A DNA stretch of 64,000 nt from an uncultured Lactococcus sp. (GCF_934191625.1 NZ_CAKPUG010000005.1:1-64000); one strand, 5' to 3'; positions 26,210 to 35,796 are shown, numbered from the stretch's first letter. Numbers and translations: made by a program. The notes: generated by a model not told the origin, from the sequence alone.

Positions 26210-27958
26210 TTGAAGAGAACAAACTATGCCGGAAATATTACAGAAGAATACTTAAATCAAGAAGTTACCGTTAAAGGTTGGGTGGCGAAGCGTCGTAATC
26301 TAGGGGGGTTAATCTTTATTGATTTACGAGATCGCGAAGGTATTGTTCAAATCGTTGTTAATCCAGAAACAGCATCACAAGAAATTGTTGATGTAGCAGA
26401 TAAAGTCCGTAACGAATACGTACTTGAAATTACTGGTAAAGTCGTTGAACGTGCCAATAAAAATGAAAATATCAAAACGGGTGGGATTGAAATTGAAGCC
26501 AGCCAAATGCAAATACTGAGCACTTCAAAAACAACTCCCTTTGAGATTAAAGATGGCGTAGAAGTACTTGACGATACGCGCTTGAAATACCGTTATCTTG
26601 ACTTACGTCGTCCGGAAATGCTCAATAACATTACGATGCGACATGCGACTACACGTGCTATCCGTAGTTACTTAGATAATCAAGGATTTATCGATGTTGA
26701 AACACCTTTCTTGAACAAATCAACACCAGAAGGCGCACGTGACTACCTTGTACCTTCACGTGTCAATAAAGGTGAATTTTACGCCTTGCCACAAAGCCCT
26801 CAGTTGATGAAGCAATTGTTGATGACAGCTGGACTTGATCGTTATTATCAAATTGTTAAATGTTTCCGTGACGAAGATTTACGTGGCGACCGTCAACCAG
26901 AATTTACACAGGTCGACTTAGAAACAAGTTTTCTTAGTGAAGAAGAAATTCAAGATTTGACAGAGGGATTGATTGCAAAAGTTATGAAAGACGTTAAAAA
27001 CGTTGATGTAACACTACCATTCCCGCGCATGAAATATGATGATGCCATGAATTTCTATGGTTCAGATAAGCCAGATACACGCTATGAAATGCTGTTGCAA
27101 GACCTCACAGTACTCGCCAAAACAGTCGATTTCAAAGTTTTTAGTGAAGCACCAGCTGTTAAGGCTATCGTGGTTAAAAACAATGCAGATAAGTACTCAC
27201 GCAAAGCTATTGATAAATTAACAGAGCAAGCCAAGCAAAATGGTGCTAAAGGTTTGGCTTGGATCAAGTTTGAAGATGATAAATTGGCAGGTCCAATCGC
27301 AAAATTCTTGACTGAGAAGACGTCAGCTTTTGTTGAAACTTTAGGCTTGGAAAACAATGACTTGGTGCTCTTTGTGGCAGATACCTTAGAAGTGGCTAAT
27401 TCCGCACTTGGTGCCTTACGCCAAACGATTGCCAAAGAACAAGGGTTAATTGACTCTTCACAATTCAATTTCCTCTGGGTTATTGATTGGCCAATGTTTG
27501 AGTGGTCAGAAGAAGAAGACCGTTATATGAGTGCGCACCATCCTTTCACTTTACCAACTGCCGAAACACAAGGGGAACTTTCGGGAGATCTTAGTAAGGT
27601 CCGTGCGCATGCATACGATATTGTTTTGAATGGTTACGAGCTCGGTGGCGGATCACTCCGTATTAATACCCGTGAATTACAAGAAGAAATGCTCAAAGCC
27701 CTTGGTTTTAGCTTAGAAGATGCCAAAGAGCAGTTTGGTTTCTTGTTGGAAGCTTTAGATTATGGCTTCCCACCACACGGAGGATTGGCCCTTGGTTTGG
27801 ACCGTTTCGTTATGTTGCTTGCAGGAAAAGACAATATTCGCGAAGTTATTGCCTTCCCTAAGAATAATAAAGCCACAGACCCGATGACACAAGCGCCATC
27901 AGTAGTCAGTGAGAGCCAACTGGAAGAATTGAGAATTAAACTTGAAAAACTTGACTAA
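26210..27958 (+). CDS. aspS: aspartyl-tRNA synthetase
   Basis: A 582-residue bacterial-type AspRS: N-terminal OB-fold anticodon domain ([16 protein letters not shown]), class II motif 2 [19 protein letters not shown], the inserted GAD domain (about 290-410) and motif 3 [16 protein letters not shown] use the TTG start at 26210 because AAGGAG at 26198-26203 is spaced 6 bases away and the conserved protein begins with MKRTNYAG. Co-transcribed with hisS (49-base gap). Whether it is discriminating or non-discriminating cannot be told here. Confidence 0.95.
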   Translation: MKRTNYAGNITEEYLNQEVTVKGWVAKRRNLGGLIFIDLRDREGIVQIVVNPETASQEIVDVADKVRNEYVLEITGKVVERANKNENIKTGGIEIEASQMQILSTSKTTPFEIKDGVEVLDDTRLKYRYLDLRRPEMLNNITMRHATTRAIRSYLDNQGFIDVETPFLNKSTPEGARDYLVPSRVNKGEFYALPQSPQLMKQLLMTAGLDRYYQIVKCFRDEDLRGDRQPEFTQVDLETSFLSEEEIQDLTEGLIAKVMKDVKNVDVTLPFPRMKYDDAMNFYGSDKPDTRYEMLLQDLTVLAKTVDFKVFSEAPAVKAIVVKNNADKYSRKAIDKLTEQAKQNGAKGLAWIKFEDDKLAGPIAKFLTEKTSAFVETLGLENNDLVLFVADTLEVANSALGALRQTIAKEQGLIDSSQFNFLWVIDWPMFEWSEEEDRYMSAHHPFTLPTAETQGELSGDLSKVRAHAYDIVLNGYELGGGSLRINTRELQEEMLKALGFSLEDAKEQFGFLLEALDYGFPPHGGLALGLDRFVMLLAGKDNIREVIAFPKNNKATDPMTQAPSVVSESQLEELRIKLEKLD

Positions 27959-28832
27959 ATTTATCGACATGTTTGGTGGCTGGGAAAAGTTGACTCATCG
28001 TTTCTCAGCATCTGTTTTATACGGGATTACCTCTGCCTTTGCACTGAACTTTTTCTACCAGCCCGGAAGGGTCTATTCTAGTGGGGCTACAGGAGCGGCA
28101 CAGGTGGCAACGGAAATTTTAACTCGTATAATGGGCCATAATTACCTTCCTATATCATTAACTCTCTTTCTGATTAATGTTCCTTTAATGATTTTGGCCT
28201 GGTTTCGCCTAGGTAAACAGTTTACTCTGTTTACCTTATTGACGGTTACTATGAGTTCTATTTTCATCCACTTTGTGCCCGAAACAACGCTGACACCTGA
28301 TCCAATCATTAATGCCATCTTTGGTGGTACAATCATGGGTGCTGGGGTTGGGTATGCCATGCGTAACGGTATTTCGAGTGGTGGTACAGATATCATTGCC
28401 CTTTATATCCGTAAGAGAACAGGCCATAATGTTGGTACCCTAGGTTTCATCGTCAATGGTGTAATTATATTTACTGCCGGAGTGCTCTTTGGCTGGGAAT
28501 ATATGCTATATTCTATGATTGCTATCTTTGTAAGCTCACGTGTAACAGATGCGATTTTTACGCGACAAAAACGTATGCAAGTGATGATTGTTACCGAAAA
28601 TCCTGAAATCATCATCCGCAAACTTTTTGAAAAAATGCATCATAGTGCCACAATTTTGAATAATGCTGAAGGTGCTTATTCCCACGAGAAGCGTACAATT
28701 TTGTTTACCGTTATCACGATGTATGAGTACCAAGATTTTAAAGAAATCATTACAAAATATGACCCGAAAGCTTTTGTCTCCATCTCGGAAAATGTTCGTG
28801 TAATAGGAAACTTTAGTGAGATTACTGATTAA
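27942..28832 (+). CDS. YitT-family membrane protein (first of two)
   Basis: A 296-residue protein with five or six hydrophobic helices (about residues 15-185, DUF161 repeats, including the glycine-rich [24 protein letters not shown]) and a C-terminal cytoplasmic DUF2179 domain (from about 215). Function of the family is unknown. The frame opens at TTG 27942, 17 bases inside the end of aspS, but no good SD is seen; ATG 27969 is an alternative. Likely transcribed with hisS-aspS. Confidence 0.75.
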   Translation: MKNLTKFIDMFGGWEKLTHRFSASVLYGITSAFALNFFYQPGRVYSSGATGAAQVATEILTRIMGHNYLPISLTLFLINVPLMILAWFRLGKQFTLFTLLTVTMSSIFIHFVPETTLTPDPIINAIFGGTIMGAGVGYAMRNGISSGGTDIIALYIRKRTGHNVGTLGFIVNGVIIFTAGVLFGWEYMLYSMIAIFVSSRVTDAIFTRQKRMQVMIVTENPEIIIRKLFEKMHHSATILNNAEGAYSHEKRTILFTVITMYEYQDFKEIITKYDPKAFVSISENVRVIGNFSEITD

Positions 28833-28870
28833 GTTGACAAAATGACCGTTTTAGTATAAATTAGAGAAGG

Positions 28871-28896
28871 CCTCTGTCAGTTTTGACAGAGGTTTT
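28871..28896 (+). terminator. terminator after the first yitT gene
   Basis: CCTCTGTCA / TGACAGAGG perfect inverted repeat with a GTTT loop followed by TTTT; closes the hisS-aspS-yitT unit. Confidence 0.88.
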
Positions 28897-28952
28897 ACAA
28901 GAAATTATAAAGCCATTTTAGAAAGTAAAATGGTATTAGATTGGAGAGTTGT

Positions 28953-29834
28953 ATGAAGGATATGAGCCTCATTAAAATCCATTTTCGTAACTTTATTGCC
29001 ATCAGTTTAGGTGCAGTTATCTTTGCTTTTGGTTTTGTAAAGTTAAATATGGCCAATCAGTTGGCTGCAGGTGGCCTTTCCGGTATTACCTTGATATTGC
29101 ACGCATTAATCAAGCTGGATCCGGCCCTAAGTCAGTTCATTCTGAATATCCCCTTGCTTTTTATTGGTTACCGTTTCTTAGGACAACGGACCTTTACCTA
29201 TACGGTCTATGCGATTGTTAACATCTCGCTTTTCCTTTCAGTTTTCCAAGCATTTGATTTTAATATTAATCTTTTGCACGATAACTTAGTTGCAGCTCTC
29301 CTGGCGGGGGTATTTGCCGGAACGGGGATTGGGATTATCTTCCGCTTTGGCGGAACAACGGGGGGCTCAGATATTATTGCTCAGCTGTTGCAAATTAAGC
29401 GAGGTACAGCAGTAGGACGTGTGATTTTCACGATAGACCTTTTTGTAATGACACTTTCTCTCACTTATATTGATGTAAATCATATGGTTTATACTTTAAT
29501 CGCAAGTTTCGTGAGTGCTCAAGTTATTAACCTTATCCAATCTGGTGGTTATACAGTTCGTGGGATGCTTATTATCAGTCCTAAGTACCAAGAAATTTCA
29601 AATGCTATCCTGGCAGAACTGGGACGCGGTGCGACATTCTTACATGGTGAAGGTGCATACTCAGGAACAGAAAAACGTGTGGTTTATGTGGTACTTAATC
29701 CTCGTGAGGTTATGACGGTAAAAGCATTGATTGCCGAAATAGATCCTCAGGCATTCTCAACAGTTATCAATGTGCATGAAGTGATGGGAGATTTCACTTA
29801 TCCACAAAGTAAATATAAACGTAAGAAAAAATAA
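28953..29834 (+). CDS. YitT-family membrane protein (second of two)
   Basis: A 293-residue paralogue of the preceding gene, with the same layout: hydrophobic N-terminal two-thirds (including GVFAGTGIGIIFRFGGTTGGSDII) and a C-terminal DUF2179 domain ending in the HEVMGDF motif. ATG 28953 follows GGAG with good spacing; an in-frame TTG at 28941 overlaps that SD. Separated from its paralogue by a terminator, so separately expressed. Role unknown. Confidence 0.8.
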   Translation: MKDMSLIKIHFRNFIAISLGAVIFAFGFVKLNMANQLAAGGLSGITLILHALIKLDPALSQFILNIPLLFIGYRFLGQRTFTYTVYAIVNISLFLSVFQAFDFNINLLHDNLVAALLAGVFAGTGIGIIFRFGGTTGGSDIIAQLLQIKRGTAVGRVIFTIDLFVMTLSLTYIDVNHMVYTLIASFVSAQVINLIQSGGYTVRGMLIISPKYQEISNAILAELGRGATFLHGEGAYSGTEKRVVYVVLNPREVMTVKALIAEIDPQAFSTVINVHEVMGDFTYPQSKYKRKKK

Positions 29835-29861
29835 AAAAGAACCATCTTGGTTCTTTTTTTT
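29833..29861. terminator. terminator after the second yitT gene
   Basis: AAAAAAGAACC / GGTTCTTTTTT inverted repeat with a short loop; U-run in both directions, so it also fits the convergent small gene. Confidence 0.88.
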
Positions 29862-29874
29862 GTTTTAGAGGCTA

Positions 29875-30117
29875 TTATTGAAAAAGTTTTGAAGTTAAAC
29901 GTTCTCCTTCAAGGTGCCCAACTGAAGTAACGCCTTCTACATCAGAAGAATCAGCAGTTACACCATCTTTAATAATTTGTAAGCGATCGATAGCTTGATT
30001 GATTTGTATAAGGCTTTGAGTTTGATATTCAAAGCTATAGTTACTAATTTCACGTTTTGCCTTCTTCAGGTGAATAATAGCTTTTTCAATTTCGACAAGA
30101 GCTTTTGATGTACGCAT
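29875..30117 (-). CDS. small conserved-type protein of unknown function
   Basis: An 80-residue, probably helical protein (EIEKAIIHLKKAKREIS..., IQINQAIDRLQIIKDG) with no recognised motif and no signal or membrane segment. A strong SD (AAGGAGG) lies 7 bases before the ATG, which supports real translation. Lies downstream of dus but separated by a terminator. Function cannot be proposed. Confidence 0.65.
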   Translation of the reverse strand: MRTSKALVEIEKAIIHLKKAKREISNYSFEYQTQSLIQINQAIDRLQIIKDGVTADSSDVEGVTSVGHLEGERLTSKLFQ

Positions 30118-30157
30118 AGAGTACCTCCTTGTTTTATGATACTAACCTTATTATAAA

Positions 30158-30184
30158 CAAAAAGATTGGCAAAAGCCAATCTCT
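30158..30184 (-). terminator. terminator after dus
   Basis: AGATTGGC / GCCAATCT with a four-base loop; on the minus strand it is followed by TTTTTGTT. It abuts the dus stop. Confidence 0.85.
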
Positions 30185-31179
30185 TAAGTTTGTGCAACGA
30201 AATCATCTAAAATTTTGACAATTTCTGCTTGTGTTTCTGCTTGATTTACGGCTACTTTAACTTTTGCAGCACGTTTGGCGCCTTTGAGATAGTAAGCTGC
30301 ATGTTGACGAAACTCACGTGAAGCTAAGCTATCGCCTTTTAGATCAACAAGACGTTGCAAGTGAATCTTGGCGATACGCATTTTTTCATCCACGGTTGGT
30401 TCAGGGAGTAACTCGCCTGTACGAAGGTAATGTTCCGTACGGTGAAGCATCCAAGGATTTCCGAGAGCTGCACGCCCAATCATGACTGCATCAACTTCTG
30501 TTTCATCAATCATACGTTTAGCATCTTCAGGTGTTTTAACATCACCGTTTCCGATAAAAGGAATGTCAATGTTGCTTGCTACTTTTTCAAGCCATGTCCA
30601 GTCTGCTTTCCCTTCGTAAAGTTGGGCGCGTGTCCGTGCGTGCATCGCAACTGCTGCCCCACCAGCTGCTTGAATAGCTTTAGCATTTTCTACAGCATAA
30701 AGGTGATCAGAATCCCAACCAATACGAATTTTTACCGTAAGCGGCAAATCAATCGCTGAACTTACAGCCTTCACTACATCGTAGACTTTATCGGGATCAA
30801 GAAGTAAACGACTGCCCGCTTCATTTTTTGTTACCTTCGGAACGGGACAACCCATATTAATATCAATAATGTCTGCTACTGTATTTTCTTGAACAAATTT
30901 AGCAGCTTCAACCAGTGTATCAACTTCACCACCAAAAATTTGCATTGAAAGAGGATGAGGGACCCCTTCAAAGTCCATCATTTGGAGTGTTTTTTTGTTG
31001 CGATGTTCGATACCTTTATCGGAAATCATTTCGGTAACGACAAGGCCAGCTCCAAACTCTTTAGCTGTAGTTAGGAAGGCTTTATTGTTAATTCCCGCCA
31101 TTGGAGCGAGTACGATTTTATTAGCAATTTCTATATCCCCAATTTTCCAAGGGCGTGTGTATTTTGAATCCATAGTCAT
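30184..31179 (-). CDS. dusB: tRNA-dihydrouridine synthase (DusB family)
   Basis: A 331-residue FMN enzyme reducing uridines in the tRNA D-loop. The Dus signature NMGCPVPKVTKNEAGS contains the catalytic cysteine; LAPMAGINNKAF and the HARTRAQLYEGKADW block are typical of the DusB type found in Firmicutes. The ATG lies 7 bases after an extended -10, so the mRNA should be leaderless; a second in-frame ATG two codons downstream is also possible. Transcribed separately from the ClC-Hsp33 pair. Confidence 0.9.
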   Translation of the reverse strand: MTMDSKYTRPWKIGDIEIANKIVLAPMAGINNKAFLTTAKEFGAGLVVTEMISDKGIEHRNKKTLQMMDFEGVPHPLSMQIFGGEVDTLVEAAKFVQENTVADIIDINMGCPVPKVTKNEAGSRLLLDPDKVYDVVKAVSSAIDLPLTVKIRIGWDSDHLYAVENAKAIQAAGGAAVAMHARTRAQLYEGKADWTWLEKVASNIDIPFIGNGDVKTPEDAKRMIDETEVDAVMIGRAALGNPWMLHRTEHYLRTGELLPEPTVDEKMRIAKIHLQRLVDLKGDSLASREFRQHAAYYLKGAKRAAKVKVAVNQAETQAEIVKILDDFVAQT

Positions 31180-31186
31180 AGAGAAT

Positions 31187-31195
31187 ATTTTAACA
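31187..31195 (-). promoter_or_regulatory. extended -10 of dus, leaderless arrangement
   Basis: On the minus strand TGTTAAAAT ends 7 bases before the dus ATG. Confidence 0.68.
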
Positions 31196-31226
31196 TTTTT
31201 TAGAGGATTTGCTAAAACTTTGCACT

Positions 31227-31257
31227 GAAAAAACCTCCGTAGGTAATTAACGAAGGT
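31227..31257 (-). terminator. terminator after the ClC gene
   Basis: ACCTTCG / CGGAGGT on the minus strand with one mismatch, followed by TTTTTTC. Confidence 0.75.
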
Positions 31258-31266
31258 CTTTTAAGA

Positions 31267-32811
31267 TTAATCTGTAAATAAATGTTTTATTTTTTGGCGT
31301 ACCGGAACTTCCTGGGCTTGTGTGGTTAAAAAGGTTGCAATATCACCAGCATGAAGTAAAGTGTCGCCCCGTGGGATAATTTTTTCACCATTTCTTTGAA
31401 TAGAAACGAGTAGGCTGTCTTTAGGAAGTTGGAGATTTTGAACCGCTTGTTGATCAGCCTTTGAATCAAATTGAACCAAGGCTTCAATCATAATATGACC
31501 TTCTTTTTCGGTAGCTATTTCCGAATCAGCAGTAAGAAGATTATGGAGTAACGAATGATAGATTGGCTCCGAGTGTAAAAGTTCGGCCACAAGATAGGAG
31601 ATAAGAGAAACAAAAGCAAGAGGTAACAGGTGATCAAAGGAACCTGTCATCTCGACCAAGAGGAGAATCCCAGTCATAGGTGCACGAACGATAGCAGTAA
31701 ATGTTGCAGCCATCGCTAAAATGATAAAATTTGGGAAAAGATTAGGGGATAAATGCAATAGGGGAATGACTGTTGTGGCAAAGATGCTACCAAGACTAGC
31801 ACCAAGTACCAAGAGAGGAAAGAAAATTCCTCCTGGAACACCAGAAGCGTAGCTAATGATGGAAATTAAAAATTTGGCAATAAAGACCAGACTAAGAAAG
31901 GCAAGCCCCCAAGTAAGCGAAAGTTGATCAATCAACTGATGACCACTTCCACTGATAAGGGGGAAGAAGAGAGCGACGAGTGCAGATGCAGCAAAACTAA
32001 ATAATACTCGAAGTAAGGGACTATTTATTTTACCTTTCATTAGACTTTGTCCTTTTATCAGGGCGGCATTATAAATCGCTCCAAAGATTCCCATAAGAAT
32101 CCCTAAAAGCAGGAGTAGCCAATAGTCTGAGAGGGGAAAGCTGCTTACTATCTGAAAATTAAAGATACTTGCAGAACCAAAAATAATACGTGAAACAGCA
32201 TCTGCAACAATAGCAGCGCTCATACATGTGAGCAAGATTAATGGAGAGAAATATTTAAAAACTTCCTCAAGGGTAAACATTATACCAGAAAGCGGAGCAT
32301 TAAAAGCTGCCGATAAACCAGCTGAAGCTCCAGAAGCTATTAATAGGCGTTGGTGCCGCTCAGTATAAGCAAATTTTTGGCCAACGGCTTGCCCCATTGC
32401 AGCACCAAGCTGTATGGAAGGTCCTTCACGGCCTAAAGATAGGCCGGCAAACATAGCCAATGTTCCTCCAACAAACTTTGCCCAAGCTGTTGAGAACCAA
32501 TTAGGTTTAAAGTATCCCAGTAACTGGCCTTTTACTTGTGGAATACCACTTCCTGTGGACATGGGATATTTTTTCATCAATACACTAACAATGAAGGCGA
32601 AGAGCAGCAAAGTCAGAAATAAAAGAAGAGCATAGATAAGATGAGTGCTGGCCTGGTGGTAGAGAATGGCTCCTAATTTTTCCGCCAGTGAAAGAGATAA
32701 ACGATAAAAGCTGGCTAAGAAGCCAGCTGCCAGTCCAACCAATAGACTTAAGAAAATTAAACCTATATTTTCGTTTGACGATTGGGAAAGATCTTTAATC
32801 AATAGTCTCAT
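31267..32811 (-). CDS. ClC-family chloride channel/antiporter with TrkA-C domain
   Basis: A 514-residue membrane protein of the ClC family with anion-selectivity motifs GSGIPQVKG and [15 protein letters not shown] (gating glutamate) and [13 protein letters not shown]. About 80 C-terminal residues form a TrkA-C/RCK_C regulatory domain ([17 protein letters not shown]...). Likely a Cl-/H+ exchanger used in acid stress; channel versus exchanger is not decided by what I can see. Its ATG overlaps the hslO stop in the sequence ATGA, so the two are coupled. Confidence 0.88.
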   Translation of the reverse strand: MRLLIKDLSQSSNENIGLIFLSLLVGLAAGFLASFYRLSLSLAEKLGAILYHQASTHLIYALLLFLTLLLFAFIVSVLMKKYPMSTGSGIPQVKGQLLGYFKPNWFSTAWAKFVGGTLAMFAGLSLGREGPSIQLGAAMGQAVGQKFAYTERHQRLLIASGASAGLSAAFNAPLSGIMFTLEEVFKYFSPLILLTCMSAAIVADAVSRIIFGSASIFNFQIVSSFPLSDYWLLLLLGILMGIFGAIYNAALIKGQSLMKGKINSPLLRVLFSFAASALVALFFPLISGSGHQLIDQLSLTWGLAFLSLVFIAKFLISIISYASGVPGGIFFPLLVLGASLGSIFATTVIPLLHLSPNLFPNFIILAMAATFTAIVRAPMTGILLLVEMTGSFDHLLPLAFVSLISYLVAELLHSEPIYHSLLHNLLTADSEIATEKEGHIMIEALVQFDSKADQQAVQNLQLPKDSLLVSIQRNGEKIIPRGDTLLHAGDIATFLTTQAQEVPVRQKIKHLFTD

Positions 32812-33692
32812 TTTTGAGCAGCTCCTAAGATTAAATCATTAAGTTCTTTTTCTGTGAATTCATATTTACGACCACAAAACTGACAAAGGACTTCAGCTCC
32901 ATGATCTTCCTCAATAATCTCTGTGAGAGATTGACTTCCTAGGCTTTGTAACCCTTTAGCAAAACGTTCCTTAGAACAGTCACATTCAAAGGCTAAAGGT
33001 GTTTGGGAAAGGACAGTATATTCGAGGTCACCATAAAGTGCGTCTAACATAGTTTCAAGTGGTTTTTCTTTTACAAGAATCTCTGAAATACTTGGCATTT
33101 CCTTGATATTTTTCTCCATCAATGAGATTTCTTCATCTGTTGCATCAGGTAAGGCTTGAAGCATAAAACCACCCGCTATTTTAACGGTGTCTTCTCCTTC
33201 GTTAAGCAAAACATTTAATCCCACGGAAGAAGGTGTTTGCTCACTAGAGAGGAAATACCAAGCAAGATCTTCCCCGATCTCACCAGTAATCAAATCTGTT
33301 TGCCCTGTATAAGGTTGACGAAGACCCATATCTTTAATAACTACAAAGAAACCATTCCCAATAAAGGGAGCAACTAGAACTTCACCAGTTGAAGCTTTCT
33401 TATAGTCAAGGTCTTTATTTTGAACGTAACCCTTAACATTTCCTTGAGCGTCTGCTACAGCCACAATTGCTCCCATAGCACCATCACCTAAAATTTTAAC
33501 AGTAATTTTACTGTCGCCTTTTTCATTTGCACCCAATATTTGAGATGCAATCAAGGTACGCCCTAGCGCAACTGTAGAAGAGGGCATAGTTTGATGGCGT
33601 TCTTGGGCTTCACGAACAGTTAAAGTTGAATCAAGAGCAAAAGCACGAAAGTGACCATTTTTTGAAATGGATTTTAATATTTTATCAGTCAT
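32808..33692 (-). CDS. hslO: redox-regulated chaperonin Hsp33
   Basis: A 294-residue holdase activated by oxidation. The C-terminal zinc switch CDC...CQFC (CxC near residue 240, CxxC near residue 272) and the N-terminal [18 protein letters not shown] and [13 protein letters not shown] blocks identify it. SD-like AGAAGGA precedes the ATG, with a TGTTAAAAT -10 just before it, giving a very short leader. First gene of a two-gene unit with the ClC transporter. Confidence 0.94.
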   Translation of the reverse strand: MTDKILKSISKNGHFRAFALDSTLTVREAQERHQTMPSSTVALGRTLIASQILGANEKGDSKITVKILGDGAMGAIVAVADAQGNVKGYVQNKDLDYKKASTGEVLVAPFIGNGFFVVIKDMGLRQPYTGQTDLITGEIGEDLAWYFLSSEQTPSSVGLNVLLNEGEDTVKIAGGFMLQALPDATDEEISLMEKNIKEMPSISEILVKEKPLETMLDALYGDLEYTVLSQTPLAFECDCSKERFAKGLQSLGSQSLTEIIEEDHGAEVLCQFCGRKYEFTEKELNDLILGAAQK

Positions 33693-33814
33693 AATTCCTT
33701 CTATTTTAACATATTTTTAAATTCATTTTCTTCTTCCTTAATGATAAGTGCCATATTTCTGGATAAAGTAACAAAAGAAAAAAACGTAACTTTAACTCAA
33801 CTAAATAAATCTTT

Positions 33815-33842
33815 TTGAAACAAAACTGATAAATGTTAAAAT
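33815..33842 (+). promoter_or_regulatory. promoter of the CAGCA-repeat leader ORF
   Basis: TTGAAA (33815-33820), 16 bases, TAAAAT (33837-33842) with TG one base upstream. Predicted transcription start is near 33849, so ATG 33846 is not transcribed intact and ATG 33885 becomes the first usable start. Confidence 0.75.
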
Positions 33843-33884
33843 ATTATGAGAGGACATCTTAAAGTATTTAGTAGAGGAAACGAA

Positions 33885-34049
33885 ATGAATTATAATCAGT
33901 CAGCACAGCACAGCACAGCACAGCACAGCACAGCACAGCACAGCACAGCACAGCACAGCCATAGCTTATGTAACGCTCAAAAAGATGTTCACTCCAAGAA
34001 AAGAAAAAATCAAGGAGTGAAATCTTATGAGACAAGAAAAAAAGCATAA
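33885..34049 (+). CDS. repeat-containing leader ORF (54 residues as sequenced)
   Basis: ATG 33885 is preceded by AGAGG (33873-33877) at 7 bases, downstream of a good promoter. The peptide starts MNYNQSAQHST, repeats the five-residue unit TAQHS as the translation of the CAGCA tract, and ends in a lysine-rich tail. It stops at TAA 34047-34049, 20 bases inside the next gene in another frame. With one more pentamer it would stop at TGA 34018-34020; with one fewer at TAG 33962-33964. No protein family is suggested. The peptide itself may be irrelevant and its translation the point. Confidence 0.7.
   Translation: MNYNQSAQHSTAQHSTAQHSTAQHSHSLCNAQKDVHSKKRKNQGVKSYETRKKA
33901..33959 (+). repeat. pentanucleotide microsatellite (CAGCA)11
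   Basis: Eleven perfect CAGCA units (33901-33955) plus a final CAGC. A unit of 5 bases changes the reading frame with every gain or loss. Perfect tracts of this length are prone to slipped-strand mispairing. Confidence 0.97.
33982..34026 (+). promoter_or_regulatory. hairpin sequestering the SD of the secreted-protein gene
   Basis: TTCACTCC (33988-33995) pairs perfectly with GGAGTGAA (34014-34021); the stem continues below a bulged G33987 as AAGAT (33982-33986) with ATCTT (34022-34026), giving 13 pairs around an A-rich 18-base loop. The SD AAGGAG (34012-34017) has its GGAG in the stem and the stem ends at the start codon. There is no T-run, so this controls translation rather than termination. 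Confidence 0.75.
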
Positions 34050-35682
34050 ATTACGTACTATTGCAGTTTTAGTCTTATTCTTATTGGTAGGAGGAACATT
34101 TGCCTTTCAAGCTTTTAACCAACAAGTTATCAATGACCGACTGAGAGAGAATCAAGTAGCAGTCGGAGGCCGTGTGCATGACTATTACAACCGTGATACC
34201 GAGAACAAGGACGTCTTTGTCGAAAACTATGGGCAAGAGCCCATCATGGCTCGGATTCGCCTGTCGGAGTTCATGGAGATTCAAGAACGGGGTACAGTCG
34301 GTTTTACCCCGATAGCAGGCGGTAGTCGTGGAGACGTAAGTACTTGGACGCCTTGGAAACCAAGTGAAGATAATCTTGATGACCGCGTAGGTGATTCGGA
34401 TGCATTCGACCAATATTCTAATCTGACCTTTGGTTGGGAACGCAACGGCCAAACAGCACCTTGGTATCTGCCAACCTTTAATCATGATAAGAGTAATTTA
34501 ATGACGGCAGCCGCAGGTCATGCCCGTGATTGGGTGGCCAGTGGTGGAGCGACAGACGGAGTCACAGATGGTACTACTCACCCCGGAGATGGCACAGACG
34601 AATACTGGTCTCAGGGCGAAAGCTATGACAACAGCGCTGGAAAATGGGAAGGCTCTGCGGTCACGCGTGAAACAGTCCAGCACTTGCCTCAAGCAAAAGA
34701 AGTGATGACACTAGAGAGCTGGTCAAGACTTCCCAATGCGCAAAAGATTGGCTATTTCTGGGTGGTTGACCATGAAACAGGCTGGGCATACTGGGCGAGT
34801 CAGCTCCATGCTGGGCAAGCCACCTCTTACTTGCTTGACGCAGCAGAGATGACAGCAGCGGCAGACCAGATCTCAGGTTCTTATTATTATGGTATCCATG
34901 TCGACAGTCAGCTTATTAATCTGGAGGAAGTTTTTAAAGATGAGCCGACAGAAGGACATGATGGCAACTTGGGTGTACTGCTTAAAGGGATTCGAAACAA
35001 TGCGGTAGATGATGAGATAGACAATGGTGGCGGACTGCCAACGGAAAATCCCGATTATAATGACGATTCACCTGTTGGAGATTTTAACTTTGGGATTATG
35101 AATCCAGGGCGTATTTTCACCATGGAGGGTGAGCAATTCCGCTATCTTGAAGATATGCAAAACGGTAATCACTTGATTATCCGTAATGACGCATTTCGTA
35201 GAGTTTCTTGGAATGAGCAAGAGGATGAATTAATATCATGGTATGGACAACTTGAGGGAGCTGTTCAAGAGATAGTAGCACCAGTTGCTGATAGCTTTAC
35301 AGTAGGAATGATTACAGGTGCGCAAGGTGGACTTGATGCGCAAGAGTGGCTTTTCAGAAATCTGGCTTCTAATCCTGTGGTTTACTCAGATGTTACTAGG
35401 GTTGTTCCAGAAGCTGAGGGTGGCGTTAAGCGTGCCTTTGCCTTATCTTTAAGAGATGTTAACCGCCTGTCTGGAACAGGGCTTGGCTTCCCTAACCCTG
35501 AACAACGTGTAGGGGCTAACAACAGCTGGTGGTGGACACGTACCCCTTCTTCTGATGATAATGCTTGGCGTGTGAACACTGGCGCTCGTCTTGGTCAGTT
35601 TACTAGTAGTATTCGCACGAATAGCGCTACCAATGGCGGTATGCGCCCAGCCCTTATCATTCATCAAAATGTTGGGGGTTAA
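34027..35682 (+). CDS. secreted protein with SipW-like signal and C-terminal DUF6273-like domain
   Basis: A 551-residue protein. The N-terminus has a basic start, a hydrophobic core and LLVGGTFAFQAFNQQ, resembling the SipW-dependent signals of TasA-like matrix proteins. The middle is rich in Trp, Gly and Asp (TFGWERNGQTAPW, GYFWVVDHETGWAYW). The C-terminal 150 residues end in NSWWWTRTPSSDDNAWRVNTG...GGMRPALI, the pattern of DUF6273-type FGE-like domains. There is no LPXTG motif or C-terminal membrane anchor. Start ATG 34027 has AAGGAG at 9 bases, buried in a hairpin. Base composition is visibly richer in G+C than the neighbours, suggesting acquisition. Function is unknown; a surface or matrix role is inferred. 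Confidence 0.8.
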   Translation: MRQEKKHKLRTIAVLVLFLLVGGTFAFQAFNQQVINDRLRENQVAVGGRVHDYYNRDTENKDVFVENYGQEPIMARIRLSEFMEIQERGTVGFTPIAGGSRGDVSTWTPWKPSEDNLDDRVGDSDAFDQYSNLTFGWERNGQTAPWYLPTFNHDKSNLMTAAAGHARDWVASGGATDGVTDGTTHPGDGTDEYWSQGESYDNSAGKWEGSAVTRETVQHLPQAKEVMTLESWSRLPNAQKIGYFWVVDHETGWAYWASQLHAGQATSYLLDAAEMTAAADQISGSYYYGIHVDSQLINLEEVFKDEPTEGHDGNLGVLLKGIRNNAVDDEIDNGGGLPTENPDYNDDSPVGDFNFGIMNPGRIFTMEGEQFRYLEDMQNGNHLIIRNDAFRRVSWNEQEDELISWYGQLEGAVQEIVAPVADSFTVGMITGAQGGLDAQEWLFRNLASNPVVYSDVTRVVPEAEGGVKRAFALSLRDVNRLSGTGLGFPNPEQRVGANNSWWWTRTPSSDDNAWRVNTGARLGQFTSSIRTNSATNGGMRPALIIHQNVGG

Positions 35683-35701
35683 CTGACTCCTATAAAATGA
35701 C

Positions 35702-35726
35702 GACTTGTCTTTAAGACAAGTCTTTT
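35702..35726 (+). terminator. terminator after the secreted-protein gene
   Basis: GACTTGTCT / AGACAAGTC perfect 9-bp stem with a TTAA loop followed by TTTT. Confidence 0.88.
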
Positions 35727-35796
35727 CGTTAGTGAACATCTCTTTAACAGGCTAAGTCTATATTGCCACAGAATAGTAGAAGAATTATAGTTAGAC

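Noticed and set aside
30430..30759. 109-codon ORF opposite dus, cysteine-rich
   Set aside because: Lies wholly inside dus on the other strand; its composition is the mirror of dus codons and it has no SD.
33846..33884. ATG 33846 as start of the leader ORF
   Set aside because: It lies 3 bases after the -10 box, upstream of the expected transcription start, and has no SD.
33901..33959. CAGCA tract as a CRISPR-like array or sequencing artefact
   Set aside because: Units are 5 bases with no spacers, so not CRISPR. It lies in a leader ORF with promoter and SD and next to a matching hairpin, which argues against an artefact, though exact copy number should be confirmed.
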